This document shows, in pieces, positions 25,201 through 34,863 of a stretch of 64,000 nt of DNA. Under the pieces are notes generated by a model that saw only the letters and a list, made by a program, of their open reading frames with translations, had not been told where the DNA came from and did not search any database. This stretch comes from Flaccisagitta enflata. Lineage: Eukaryota; Chaetognatha; Sagittoidea; Aphragmophora. Numbering within the stretch: position 1 is the first letter of the stretch; the number at the start of each line of letters is the position of its first letter. Made by a program: the position numbers and the translations under genes. The stretch is from NCBI GenBank assembly GCA_965153355.1, contig OZ231126.1:33728001-33792000 (forward strand), in the 5' to 3' direction.

Positions 25201-25317
25201 GTGAGGACCGATGAGGAGAGTGAGAAGGGTGACAACGACGACGACAACGACGACGACGACGACGATGGTGATGTCGATGATGACGAGGAGAAGGAAATGA
25301 AAATGCGGAAGATTTAG
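16184..25317 (+). CDS. BCCT-family betaine/choline/carnitine transporter
   Basis: Six exons give an 898-residue protein: 16184-16759, 17976-18123, 18261-18413, 20204-20418, 20597-21535, 24652-25317. All introns are GT-AG with matching phases (0, 1, 1, 0, 0). Family hallmarks: CGVSIGLFFYSVSEP (glycine-rich TM3 segment, about residues 170-187), FHWGIHGW (tryptophan-containing TM4), RKGLP, [37 protein letters not shown] (about 418-445; the GRTIREF signature) and FVTSADSAALVID. BCCT carriers import quaternary-ammonium osmolytes such as glycine betaine across the plasma membrane, usually coupled to Na+ or H+. The N terminus is charged and serine-rich; the C terminus is a long acidic Asp run. A cysteine-containing extramembrane loop of about 140 residues (about 475-615) is far longer than I expect for the family. 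Substrate cannot be read from sequence. Confidence 0.9.
16760..17975 (+). mobile_element. Intron 1 of transporter with foldback element (copy 2, ~17440-17838)
   Basis: The boundary module (AAGGATCGCACATGGTCAG, 17374-17392) is followed by an element whose right TIR (TTCACCCCTGTGTCCTACAG through GGGGCCGCTGCCC, to 17838) matches the family. Its interior has GAGGCCTGAGAGG-type tandem units. The left TIR is eroded (GGGGCCGATGTTTGTGGACA at about 17452). Confidence 0.65.
18124..18260 (+). repeat. Short intron 2 of transporter with (CT)n
   Basis: 137-base intron whose centre is CT/CTAT-rich simple sequence. It doubles as the polypyrimidine tract for the acceptor at 18260. Confidence 0.7.
18414..20203 (+). 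mobile_element. Intron 3 of transporter with boundary module, Tc1-related interior and foldback copy 3 (19617-20049)
   Basis: The boundary module sits at 18547-18590. 18860-18960 contains CTTTCATTCTAGACCAATC, shared with the Tc1-like element interior at 43270-43320. 19617-20049 has inverted ends (AGCAGCGGCCTCAAACAGCT; CACTTTGGGGCCGCTGCCC) around GGCTGGGATTTGGGCC-type tandem units. Confidence 0.6.
21536..22285 (+). repeat. Start of transporter intron 5: CT and CTTT polypyrimidine tract
   Basis: A (CT)n run at 21656-21684 ends in CCGTCGCAG, a good-looking acceptor with no in-frame exon after it. From 21760 to 22285 the plus strand is almost entirely pyrimidine, dominated by CTTT repeats. The long open frames here are repeat translations. 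Confidence 0.85.
22286..22721. mobile_element. Foldback element with TIRs around tandem 20-mers (copy 4)
   Basis: The best-preserved copy. GGGCAGCGGCCCCAAAGGGC, then TGATGTCCTGTAGAACACAG and TTTCCAGATGTC on the left, is mirrored on the right (GACATCTGGAAATTCCCC through GGGGCCGCTGCCC). Between are about 13 units of the form CCTCAAATCAGCCCTCCAGA. The boundary module follows at 22757-22803. Confidence 0.85.
22890..24530. mobile_element. Foldback pair in transporter intron 5 with nested element and telomere-like patch
   Basis: 22895-23040 (ATCATGATAATGAAAGGTGC; GTGAACCTATCTTAAAGATTC) is the inverted counterpart of about 24395-24510 (CTAAGATAGGTGCTCA; ATTCATGATCTACATG). Inside, a second inverted segment with TTATTCG/TTATCTTATC motifs spans about 23555-24355. 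23264-23335 is an irregular TTAGGG array. Confidence 0.55.
23264..23335 (+). repeat. Interstitial telomere-like TTAGGG repeats
   Basis: About nine imperfect GGGTTA/TTAGGG units (GGTTTAGGGTTAGGGATAG and so on). They are consistent with an organism whose telomeres use TTAGGG. The location inside an intron shows this is interstitial, not a chromosome end. Confidence 0.7.
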
Positions 25318-25794
25318 AAAGGGATTGGATAAGAGTGGGATTGGAAGTGTGGAATTTGCCGGGGGCGGAAAAGAAGTTGTTTTTTTTTCTCTCTGTCTTT
25401 GCTTTTGCTGATAATCGAGAAAATGTTTTGTGCGTAAATATTTGGTGTACGAAGTAAATCATATTTGCTTCTTTGTTTTCACGTTATTAGAAATGTAATT
25501 GGACCTGTCACGCATTTCTTGATCGTTCTATTTCGTTGTTTTGAATTTGGTTCATAAATTGTAACATTGAGTAAACATTGATCTAACCATAAAATTACCT
25601 GTGTTCATACTAAGTTCTTACTCACCATGATGAATGAAAAATTGATAGCTTGCCCAGTGCATGTGGTACCCGGCGTTAATGGTTTAGGGCAGGATCAAAA
25701 CGAGAGTAAAATTGAGAGCGTAGGTTTTGAATATGTATTATTTTAAAAAAAGGAACATGAGGAGGGATCTTTTCTCCTAATCTACAGTGCGGCG
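25318..25794. other. 3' flank of transporter gene
   Basis: AT-rich sequence after the stop codon, with no canonical AATAAA seen. TTGGTGTACGAAGTAAATC and TTCATAAATTGTAAC are the nearest A-rich candidates for a 3' end. Nothing else is recognised. Confidence 0.4.
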
Positions 25795-27320
25795 CATGAA
25801 AAAGTTTCCATCAGTTTAGAAGCTAGTTAATCCAGTTGTAATACTTTAAACAATTAAAATCTACAAGATTTTATAACTTTTTCAAAAACTCTACATATCT
25901 AGTCCAATCCCATTCATGTGACTAAAATCGTTAGAAATACCATAAAGGTTCAAAAATGATGAGCAATTTACTCATGTTTGAAAGCGAACAGCCTTTGATA
26001 GAACACAAAGTTGATTTTGTTTTCTTTAAATACATTGAAAACGGTCTATGATTCATACATCATATCCATGTTCATTTTAAAGAGCTTCAAAAACTCTACA
26101 AATCTTGACCAAGCAGAACTTTGTGGCTTGGTTTGTTTTGAAATGACATTAGTTTAAAGAAAAATGGTCATGTTTTCTATCAAGCAAAATATCACATTTT
26201 TTCACTCCTTTTTTTCAAGGTAATTTTGATATGCACAGGCCTGAAAATAGAGCGTGCCCGCGTGCCCGCGTGCCCGGTGCACGCAGTTCTGCTGTCGGGC
26301 ACGCAGCATTTACTAGCTGCGTGCCCGGCGTGCACGCTCTTGTGTCTCTTTTATTTTTTTCATCTCTCATGCTTAAAAAAAAAAAACAGAAAAAAATGAG
26401 CAAAATGGCCACTCTCGGCCTTCTTTTCACCTTCTCGCATTCAATCCTTCAACCAATCACTCATTCATTTATTCATTCATCCATCCATTTATTCTTTCAT
26501 TCACTCATTCATTCATTCATTCATTCATTCATTCATTCATTCATTCATTCTTTCTTTCTTTCTTTCTTTCTTTCTTAGATTGCGAGGCACAAGTATTTGT
26601 GTAAACTCGGCCTTTTTTTCATCTTTTACTTTGTGCGTTTAAAAGTGTGACACTGGAATTTCATCCTTTTTTGTTTTCAACTGAGAAAAAAAGGTGGATA
26701 CGTGTACCTGGCTGATTAGGCATGTATGAATGAACGTTTTTGATGAATGAACATTTTAATGAAAGTGAATGAAGGTGAGTGAAGGTGAGTGAAAGTGAAA
26801 GTGGGAAGGAGATAAGAAGAAAGATTGAAGCCAGGATTGGCAGTTTTGCGCGGTTTTGACATTTGCGCAATAGACTGACAGACCAACCAACCGACCAATT
26901 GAGGGACAGGCATGACTTCTTATACACACATAAAGATAAAGTCAAATTAAGCTTAGCCTAACTTTTTTTCTAATCAATGCATCAAAACGCTCCAAAATTA
27001 AGAACGTTGTAATTATTTCACTAGTAGCTATCTTTATCTCATTTGAAGGCTTCAGAAAAAACATGTGTGGTTAGAAGTTTGGTAAAACAACGTTTTTTAC
27101 CGGGCACGCTCTTTTCCTGTCGGGCTCGCTAAAATTTTGGGGTGCGTGCCCGGCGTGCACGCTTAGAAGAAATACTAATTTCAGGCCTGGATATGTACTA
27201 CTTCAAATCAATATCACGCCTAAATGAAAAGAGCTAGAATCAAATCAATGTCACGCCTAAACAAAAAGAGCTAGAAATCTGAGATTGACAAAATTGGAAA
27301 CTTTTTTATGCGCCCCACTG
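25795..27320. mobile_element. Tc1/mariner-like non-autonomous element with TA target duplication
   Basis: The ends are inverted: CAGTGCGGCGCATGAAAAAG on the left (25795), and on the right the reverse complement of CAGTGGGGCGCATAAAAAAG (ends 27320). Both are flanked by TA. No transposase frame survives. The element is interrupted by the hAT-like insertion at 26236-27189. Confidence 0.75.
26236..27189. mobile_element. hAT-like element nested in the Tc1-like element
   Basis: The ends CAGGCCTGAAAATAGAGCG and (inverted) CAGGCCTGAAATTAGTA are flanked by GATATGCA and GATATGTA, an 8-bp target duplication with one mismatch. CGTGCCCGGCGTGCACGC blocks occur near both ends. The middle contains CATT/CTTT microsatellites and a hairpin-tailed fragment (26870-26940). 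Confidence 0.7.
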
Positions 27321-28003
27321 TACTGCAGTGCTTATAGAAATGAGGAATAATTTTTCAGTCATATTCACGCGACTCTTTTGCCCGCTTTTTTGGTCGATCG
27401 GTTGGTCCATCCATCCGTCGGACTGTAAATCCATTGTTCTGTTTAAGTTTCCAAACGCTTGTTAAGCCTTTATCATTACAGCCTCTGCCTGCCTGCACAC
27501 CTTGTTTTTATTTCCCTGATTTGTGAATCCCAACTACAGTGAAAAACTTTTCCTCAGAAATGCGAAATTTGCGCCACAAAGGTTATTCCATTCATGTAGA
27601 GCGTGAACTCAGTTTTACGAGTAAATTTGGCAAATGAAATTAGCCTGTCAGAATATTTCTTAAACAAACAGAACTAACGAAATAACGTCTTGTTCCAGTG
27701 ATTTCCTGGTAATCACCAAATTTTCACCGTGATTATAAAAAGTGAGCAACTGCGTTTTTCCTCACTTCGATCTTTCTTATCCCACGGTAAGTTCCTCACT
27801 TCGTCCATGATTTTTTTTAGTAGGCCTTTTTTTAACTCGTAACAAGGCCAAGAGATGTCCAATAGATGCGTCCTCTTTAGATGTAAGATATTATCATAGA
27901 AATTATTAAGATATAAAGATATTAAGATATAAAGATATGAAGATATAATAGTATGAAAATATAAAGATTCTGAGATAAAGAGAAAAACATACTGATTCCT
28001 CTC
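27321..28003. other. Spacer with hairpin-tailed fragments
   Basis: 27370-27415 has a TCGGTTGGTCCATCCATCCG run of the hairpin-tailed family, and 27838-27880 has an ACAAGGCC terminus with GATGCGTCCTC. 27900-27980 is an AAGATATA repeat. No gene seen. Confidence 0.5.
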
Positions 28004-28235
28004 TACCCTCCCCCCCACGCCTCCCCCCGCGCCTCCCCACCCCTCCCCCCACCCCCCACGCCTCCCCCACGCCTCCCCACCCCTCCCCCCCACGCCTCCC
28101 TACGCCTCCCCCCACGCCTCCCAACCCCTCCCCCCACGCCCCCACGCCTCCCCACCCCTCCCCCCCACGCCTCCCTCCACGCCTCCCCCCACGCCTCCCC
28201 CCACGCCCCCCACGCCTCCCCACCCCTCCCCCCGC
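28004..28235. repeat. C-rich minisatellite (CCTCCCCCCACG units)
   Basis: Irregular head-to-tail units of CCTCCCCCCACG and CCTCCCCACCC. The complementary strand has runs of four to six G every few bases, so G-quadruplex or i-motif formation is likely in vitro. Confidence 0.85.
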
Positions 28236-28752
28236 CTCATCCTCATGAAGAGACATGAAGAGACATGAAGGGACTTGGAGAGACATAGAGAGATATGGAG
28301 AGACATTTAGAGATACGGAGAGACATGTAGAGACATGAGGAAACATAAGGAGACATATAAGAGACATGAAGAGACATACAAGACATAAGAGACATAAGAG
28401 ACCTAAGAGATACAAGAGACATAAGAGATATAGGAGACATAAGAGATATAAGAGATAAAAGAGATACAAGAGATACAAGAGATACGAGATATGAGAGATA
28501 TAAGAGACAAAGGAGACGTATGAGACAAATAGGAGACATAAGAGACATATGGGAGACATATAGGAGACAAAAGAGACAACGAGACATAAGAGACATAAGA
28601 GACATAAGAGACCTAAGATACATAAGAGAAATAAGAGACATAAGAGATATAAGAGACATATAGGAGACAAAAGAGACAAAAGAGACGAAAGAGATGAAAG
28701 AGACATAAGAAATATTAGAGACAAGAAGAGACATGAAGAGAAATAAAGAGAA
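28236..28752. repeat. Polypurine-rich AGACATAAG repeat tract
   Basis: About 500 bases built from GAGACATAAGA-type units with drift (GAGATACAAGA, GAGACATGAAG). Long minus-strand open frames rich in Leu, Ser and Met are repeat artefacts. Confidence 0.85.
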
Positions 28753-28777
28753 AACCTTGAAAATCGCGTTTTAGAAT

Positions 28778-29180
28778 TTTCGCGTGACACTCAGACAGAC
28801 ACACAGACAGACCTACCAAGGGACAGACCCTCTTATAGAGATGCGAGGACGCATCTAAAAACATATGTAACCGAGGGATGGGCAGCCAGTTGGATAGGAA
28901 GTCGGACACGACTATCTTTCAGCCGCGATCAAGTGACTTGAAAATGAACCTAAAAAGTAACCCGGGGTTTTGATATCGTCGCAGACGGGTGTGTGTGGTT
29001 TTACTACTCCAACCCCAATCCCCTCCTCAGACACATACCCCACACATGTTCTCACACTTTTGTGGCTCGACCAATCGACGGGCGGGCGGACGGACCGACA
29101 AACAGACAGTTAAACACAGACTGAAAGACAGAAAGACAGACGGACAGATAGACAGTCGGACGGAAGGAAGGAAAAATCAT
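28778..29180 (+). mobile_element. Two hairpin-tailed elements in tandem
   Basis: The first ends at 28836-28858 with GAGATGCGAGGACGCATC then TAAAAAC after a CAGACAGACAC run. The second begins near 28955 (GTAACCCGGGGTTTTGATATCGTCGCAGACGGGTG), resembling 48925-48965, and continues through GGACGGACC/ACAGAC repeats to about 29175. Confidence 0.6.
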
Positions 29181-29303
29181 CTCAAAGAGTCCACGACTAT
29201 AAATGATGAATCCTTATACGGTAACAAAAAGTTTCTTATCGTCATTACCTTGAGAAATACTCGCATAAAACATTTTACAACATCTCTTATCATTTTTCTT
29301 CAG

Positions 29304-32300
29304 GATCGGTCACCCTTCAAAAAAACTAAAAATGTTGGCAAACTTGTTTCTCCTACTCATCGTTGGTCTTCAGTTCGTCGTTGGTAAGCGTAAAATAATA
29401 ATTTTCCACCTATCTTACGTAGTGCAAACTTGCACATGCGCAAGATGTCCGTCGTACAACTGAAGCATGTCATGTTTCCATCTCATTATCTTTACTTTAT
29501 GTACCCATGCCAAAAACGTGGTGTCAGAAAGTTTAAGCTCAAAAACGTAAAAAGGTACTAAAATTTTAAGTTATTATATCAATATTTCGAATTGCCAGGA
29601 AATTCATTGTCAAAAATTCTCATTGTTTTCTTTGTATATCGTTAATATTTACTCGAATGACAAAAAAATTCATGACGAAAAAAAATTAGGAAAATTTTCT
29701 TCAAAATGCCGCCAAGCAGAAATTTGTAGCTTAATTCGTTTAGAAATTATGATCAAATAAAAGTGAGAGATATAGCTCAGAGAGTCAAATGAATATGCTA
29801 TTTCCAGCAATTGAGATATTGACATTTTGAGTTTTAATTGTTGTAACTTTTAACGTTTTTGAGCTAGACCTTTCTGACACCACTCAAATGATAGATTTTT
29901 TGAAACTTTTTAAAAATGCTCATGCTCAAGTTTTGTCTCTTACTAACAAGCCAAGCAAGTCAAAACGATGTACCCTGTCATCAGATACAACTGCAACCAG
30001 CAAAACCTTTATTGTGCCCAAAGTAATCTTTTTGAAAGATTCAGATTTGTTTCATCTTGAAGCATATAACCTACCATTTTTTCATGCAAAATTCCACATC
30101 TCTGGCTTTAGCGGTTTGGCTTCCACATGATTTTAAAATTTGGTGAAATTTGATGTAATTTTGATCAAAAATAGCTTTTTTCAGCAGTTTTTGATGGTTA
30201 AATCTCTCTTATATTGGTTTAGGTTGAGCTTTATTGGTCATATTGGTCATAAATGAACACTATTTGATCATCCCCTTGAATTCTTGTGGATTTTTTTAGT
30301 AACTTTATAGAATATCTGGCCTAAAATGAAGAGCGATCTGACAAAAAACAAAGAAAACCTTTCAAAATTAGACGAAACTACTGTTTTGCCACATTAAATT
30401 CATCAATCTGATGAGTATTTCTAAAAATTCATAAACTGTGACATATTTTCTTTCATTCAAGACCAGTGTGACGATTTTAGCTTCTTTTGTTTAGAAATAA
30501 GGTTGATTTAAAGTTACATGTCTGCTCATGCGTTTTTTTACAAAGCCTTTCTTGGTGCTGACCACATTTTCACTCAAAATGATGTGTAGGCCAAACCGCT
30601 TGAGCCAGTGCTATGAAATTTTGCATGAATAAATGGTAGGTTATGTGCTTGCAGATAGCACCAATCAGAATTTCTCAAAATGAATACTCTAAGCACAATA
30701 AAGGTTCTGCTGGTTGCAGTCGTAATTGATGACAGGGTACATTTCTTTTCTTTGGGCATGGTTATGTATAAAGCAACCCTAGAAATCAATACTACATCCA
30801 ACCATGATACCACTAGTAATTAATCCGGTGCCATGTTGCTGTAGGAACCCCACTCGCGGAAGAGAAAAAAGGATGGGGTGATGGACAAGCCGCGTCAAAC
30901 TCTGGAGCCTCCAATTCTAACAACATAGATCTTGGTATGTTGCTCTGAGACGGTGACTTTAAAAAAATAAATGTAAATACCGTATTTCCTCTAATCTCAC
31001 TCAGTGGGAATTTTTTTGATACCCAATTTTAAAAAAAATCCTAAAAAACTTTAAACAAGGCCGGACACGCGACTAAATGTGTATCCGCGAGAGCAGCAAA
31101 ATAAAATAAGCTGACGATGGCAACAAAGTAAGCTGACGATAACAAGCCCAAGTATTTTGGCAGAACCAGTGATGCCCATAAATGACGAAAAGCTGAGTGT
31201 GACAGACAGACTCTTCGGCATAGGTAATTAAGTTGCGTGCACGCGACTAAAAATCAAAGCTTCAATTATGATTTATATGCTAAATAACACTCATCATTTG
31301 CTTGTCCTCTCCAAATATTAGGAAAGAAGGCGGAGGAAGAGAAGAGATGGTGGGATGGTAATGCTGCCTCCAACTCTGGCGCCAGCAACACTAACAACAT
31401 CAGATTGAAGAAGCAGAAGGAGGAAAAGAGATGGTGGGATGGAAATGCAGCTTCTAACTCTGGGGCTTCTAACACCAACAACATCAGTCTGAAAAAGAAA
31501 GAAGAAGAAAAGAGGTTGTGGGGTGGCGGAAACGGAGCATCTAACTCTGGCGCATCTAACACCAATAACATCAGCTTGAAAAAGAAGGAGGAAATGGAGA
31601 AAAGAAGGAGAGGTGGAAGAAAAGGTGGAATGAATGGAAATTCCGCATCAAACTCAGAAGCATCTAATGTCAACAACATTCATATTGGCAAAAAGCAGGA
31701 GGAGGAAAAAAGATTTTGGGGAAGCGGAGCAGCTGCCTCCAACAGTGAAGCCTCAAATGTCAACAACATCCTGAAGGGCAAAAGAGAGGAGAAAGAAAAA
31801 AGATGGTGGAATGGAAACGCAGCTTCGAACTCAGGTGCAAGCAACGCCAACAACATCAGATTGAAGAAGGGTGAGGAGGAAAAAAGATATTGGGGTGGCG
31901 GAGCAGCTGCTTCCAACAGTGAAGCCTCAAATGTAAACAACATCATGAAGGGCAAAAGAGAAGAGGAAGAAAAAAGATGGTGGAATGGAAATGCAGCCTC
32001 TAATTCTGGTGCAAGCAACGCCAACAACATTAGATTGAAGAAGGAGGAGGAAGAGAAAAGATATTGGGGTGGTGGAGCAGCTGCCTCCAACAGTGAAGCC
32101 TCAAATGTAAACAACATCATGAAGGGCAAAAGAGAAGAGGAAGAAAAAAGATGGTGGAATGGAAATGCAGCCTCTAATTCTGGTGCAAGCAACGCCAACA
32201 ACATTAGATTGAAGAAGGAGGAGGAAGAGAAAAGATATTGGGGTGGCGGAGCAGCTGCTTCCAACAGTGAAGCCTCAAATGTCAACAACATCATGAAGGG

Positions 32301-34278
32301 CAAAAGAGAAGAGGAAGAAAAAAGATGGTGGAATGGAAATGCAGCCTCTAATTCTGGTGCAAGCAACGCCAACAACATTAGATTGAAGAAGGAGGAGGAA
32401 GAGAAAAGATATTGGGGTGGCGGAGCAGCTGCTTCCAACAGTGAAGCCTCAAATGTAAACAACATCATGAAGGGCAAAAGAGAAGAGGAAGAAAAAAGAT
32501 GGTGGAATGGAAATGCAGCCTCTAATTCTGGTGCAAGCAACGCCAACAACATTAGATTGAAGAAGGAGGAGGAGGAGAAAAGATATTGGGGTGGTGGAGC
32601 AGCTGCCTCCAACAGTGAAGCCTCAAATGTCAACAACATCTTGAAGGGCAAAAGAGAAGAGGAAAAGAGGTTCTGGGGTGGAAACGCCGCCTCTAACAGT
32701 GGTGCATCTAACCAGAATAACATCGATTTGGGCAAAAGATGGGGTGGAAATGCTGCCACCAACAGTGAAGCTTCCAACCAAAACAACATCAATTTAGGAA
32801 AGAGATGGGGAGGTAATGCAGCCAGCAACAGTGAAGCTTCCAACCAGAACAACATCGATCTGGGAAAGAGATGGGGAGGAAATGCAGCTACCAACAGTGA
32901 AGCTTCCAACCAGAACAACATCAATTTGGGAAAGAGATGGGGAGGAAATGCAGCCACCAACAGTGAGGCTTCCAACCAGAACAACATCAATTTGGGAAAG
33001 AGATGGGGAGGAAATGCAGCCACCAACAGTGAGGCTTCCAACCAGAACAACATCAATTTGGGAAAGAGATGGGGAGGAAATGCAGCCACCAACAGTGAAG
33101 CTTCCAACCAGAACAACATCAATTTGGGAAAGAGATGGGGAGGAAATGCAGCCACCAACAGTGAGGCTTCCAACCAGAACAACATCAATTTGGGAAAGAG
33201 ATGGGGAGGAAATGCAGCCACCAACAGTGAAGCTTCCAACCAGAACAACATCAATTTGGGAAAGAGATGGGGAGGAAACGCTGCAACCAATAGTGAGGCT
33301 TCCAACCAGAACAACATTAATCTGGGGAAAAGAGGTGGCAATGCAGCTGCAAATAGTGGCGCTTGCAATGGTAACTTCATTATGAAAGGAAAGAGAGAGG
33401 AGCAGGCAAAGAGATTCTGGGGAGGTAATGCAGCATCCAACAGCGGAGCCTCCAACAAAAACAACATTAACCTGGGTAAGAAGGAAGAGGAGGAGAAGAG
33501 ATGGTGGGGTGGAAATGCTGCTTCCAACTCAGGTGCTAGTAACGCAAATAACATCCGATTGAAAAAGGATGAGGAGGAAAAAAGATATTGGGGTGGTGGA
33601 GCAGCTGCTTCAAACAGTGGAGCTTCAAATGTCAACAACATCATGAAGGGCAAGAGAGAGGAAGAAGAAAAGAGATTCTGGGGTGGAAACGCCGCCTCTA
33701 ACAGTGGTGCATCCAACCAAAATAATATCAACTTGGGCAAAAGAGGAGGAGCAGCGGCTTCAAACAGTGAAGCACACAATCAGAACAACATCATGCTTGG
33801 CAAAAGATGGGGCGGAAACGCAGCAACAAACAGTGAAGCCTCCAATCGGAACAACATCAATCTCGGTAAAAAGGAGGAGGAGGAGAAAAGATATTGGGGT
33901 GGTGGAGCAGCAGCTTCAAACAGTGAAGCTTCAAATGTCAACAACATTATGAAGGGCAAAAGAGATGAAGAAGAAAAGAGATGGTGGGACGGTAATGCTG
34001 CTTCCAATTCTGGTGCCAGCAATGTTAATAACATCAGTTTAAAGAAAAAGGAAGAAGAGAGGAGATGGTGGGGAGGCAATGCAGCTTCTAACAGTGGAGC
34101 ATCCAACCAGAATAACATCAGCTTGAAGAAAAAAGAGGAGAAAAGATTGTGGGGTGGTAATGCAGCTTCTAACAGCGGAGCATCAAATCAAAATAACATC
34201 AGCTTGAAGAAGAGAATGGGTGGAGCTGGTGCATCCAACAGTGAAGCCCACAACCAAAACAACATCATGCTCGGCTAG
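29304..34278 (+). CDS. Secreted multi-copy peptide precursor (~38 NNI-type repeat units)
   Basis: Coding exons 29332-29383, 30845-30934 and 31322-34278 (stop TAG at 34276) join in phase 1 at gtaagc/gtatgt donors to give 1032 residues; the first exon may start at an acceptor at 29303. The N terminus MLANLFLLLIVGLQFVVG is a signal peptide. The rest is about 38 copies of a 20-22 residue unit ending SNxNNI, of the form WxGNAASNSGASNxNNIxL. Each unit ends in KK, GKK or GKR and usually starts just after KR; many are separated by EEEEKR spacers. Nine consecutive 66-bp units near 32739-33330 encode almost identical WGGNAATNSEASNQNNINL followed by GKR. This is the architecture of a neuropeptide-like prohormone: dibasic cleavage, C-terminal amidation from Gly, acidic spacers. 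I know no matching peptide family. A structural or adhesive repeat protein, or processed antimicrobial peptides, are alternatives. The open minus-strand frame over the repeats is a shadow. Confidence 0.88.
29384..30844 (+). mobile_element. Intron 1 of peptide precursor with two inverted-repeat elements
   Basis: 29519-29885: the ends GTGGTGTCAGAAAGTTTAAG and its inverted copy (AGACCTTTCTGACACCAC) mark a ~370 bp MITE. About 29940-30135 and 30575-30790 are inverted copies of one another (both contain TGTACCCTGTCATCA and CATAACCTACCATTT), forming a larger foldback with a ~440 bp centre. Confidence 0.65.
30935..31321 (+). mobile_element. Intron 2 of peptide precursor with hairpin-tailed element (31057-31253)
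   Basis: Starts ACAAGGCCGGACACGCGAC and ends TTGCGTGCACGCGACTAAAA, the two termini of the dispersed hairpin-tailed family. It lies in the intron, in the same orientation as the gene. Confidence 0.7.
31322..34275 (+). repeat. Intragenic tandem repeats: 180-bp and 66-bp arrays
   Basis: About 31800-32640 is built of a ~180 bp higher-order unit (one WWNG unit plus one YWGGG unit) repeated about five times with near identity. 32739-33330 is nine 66-bp units. Flanking units are more diverged. The pattern fits recent unequal exchange or slippage in the centre of the array. Confidence 0.85.
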
Positions 34279-34671
34279 AAACGATATGTTATTTTCCTTG
34301 TTCTCATGAAGCGCATGAAACATTTTTATCTAAGTTGTTTTGTGTCAAACTATCATAAGTTATGTAATGTTAAATCATCTAAACGGTTTCCGTGGCCGTT
34401 TCATTGCCCGTTGTATTTTTTTTCTTTTAACTTCTTGTGTTTACATAAAACAAGCGTGAACATTATCATCAATTTTTCTTTGCCAGTGAAAACCAGTTGA
34501 CGAGCAAGACCAACCAGTGGCAGTGTCGATCAAAATTCTCGATAAGTGTCTCTTATTTTCCACTGAACTAGGGTCTTAGGGAGTTAAAAAAAGTGTGTTT
34601 GTGAAATTGTTTTTTTGTGTGTGATGTTTGCTCGCGCGCGTGCGTACGTGTGTGTGTGTGTGTGTGCGTGC

Positions 34672-34703
<32 letters not shown>

Positions 34704-34737
34704 CTCGTCTGTCTGTCTGTCTCTCTCTCTCTCTGTC

Positions 34738-34774
<37 letters not shown>

Positions 34775-34860
34775 GTCTGTCTGTCTGTCTCTCTCTCTCT
34801 TCTCTCTTTCTCTCCATTCATCACTTACAACTCAAATTGAATCGTTATTTTGTTAAAAGG
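34279..34860. repeat. 3' flank of peptide precursor with GT / CTGT microsatellites
   Basis: No canonical AATAAA was seen soon after the stop. 34614-34815 is a compound GT, GTGC, CTGT and CT microsatellite. Confidence 0.8.
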
Positions 34861-34863
34861 GAT

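Noticed and set aside
28100-28790. Leu/Ser/Met-rich minus-strand open frames resembling membrane proteins
   Set aside because: The frames follow the AGACATAAG repeat and the C-rich minisatellite; hydrophobicity is an artefact of repeat composition.
31680-33779. 699-codon open frame on the minus strand across the peptide array
   Set aside because: It mirrors the periodic sequence of the plus-strand gene, and has no splice sites or signal of its own. Codon periodicity and the multi-exon structure favour the plus strand.
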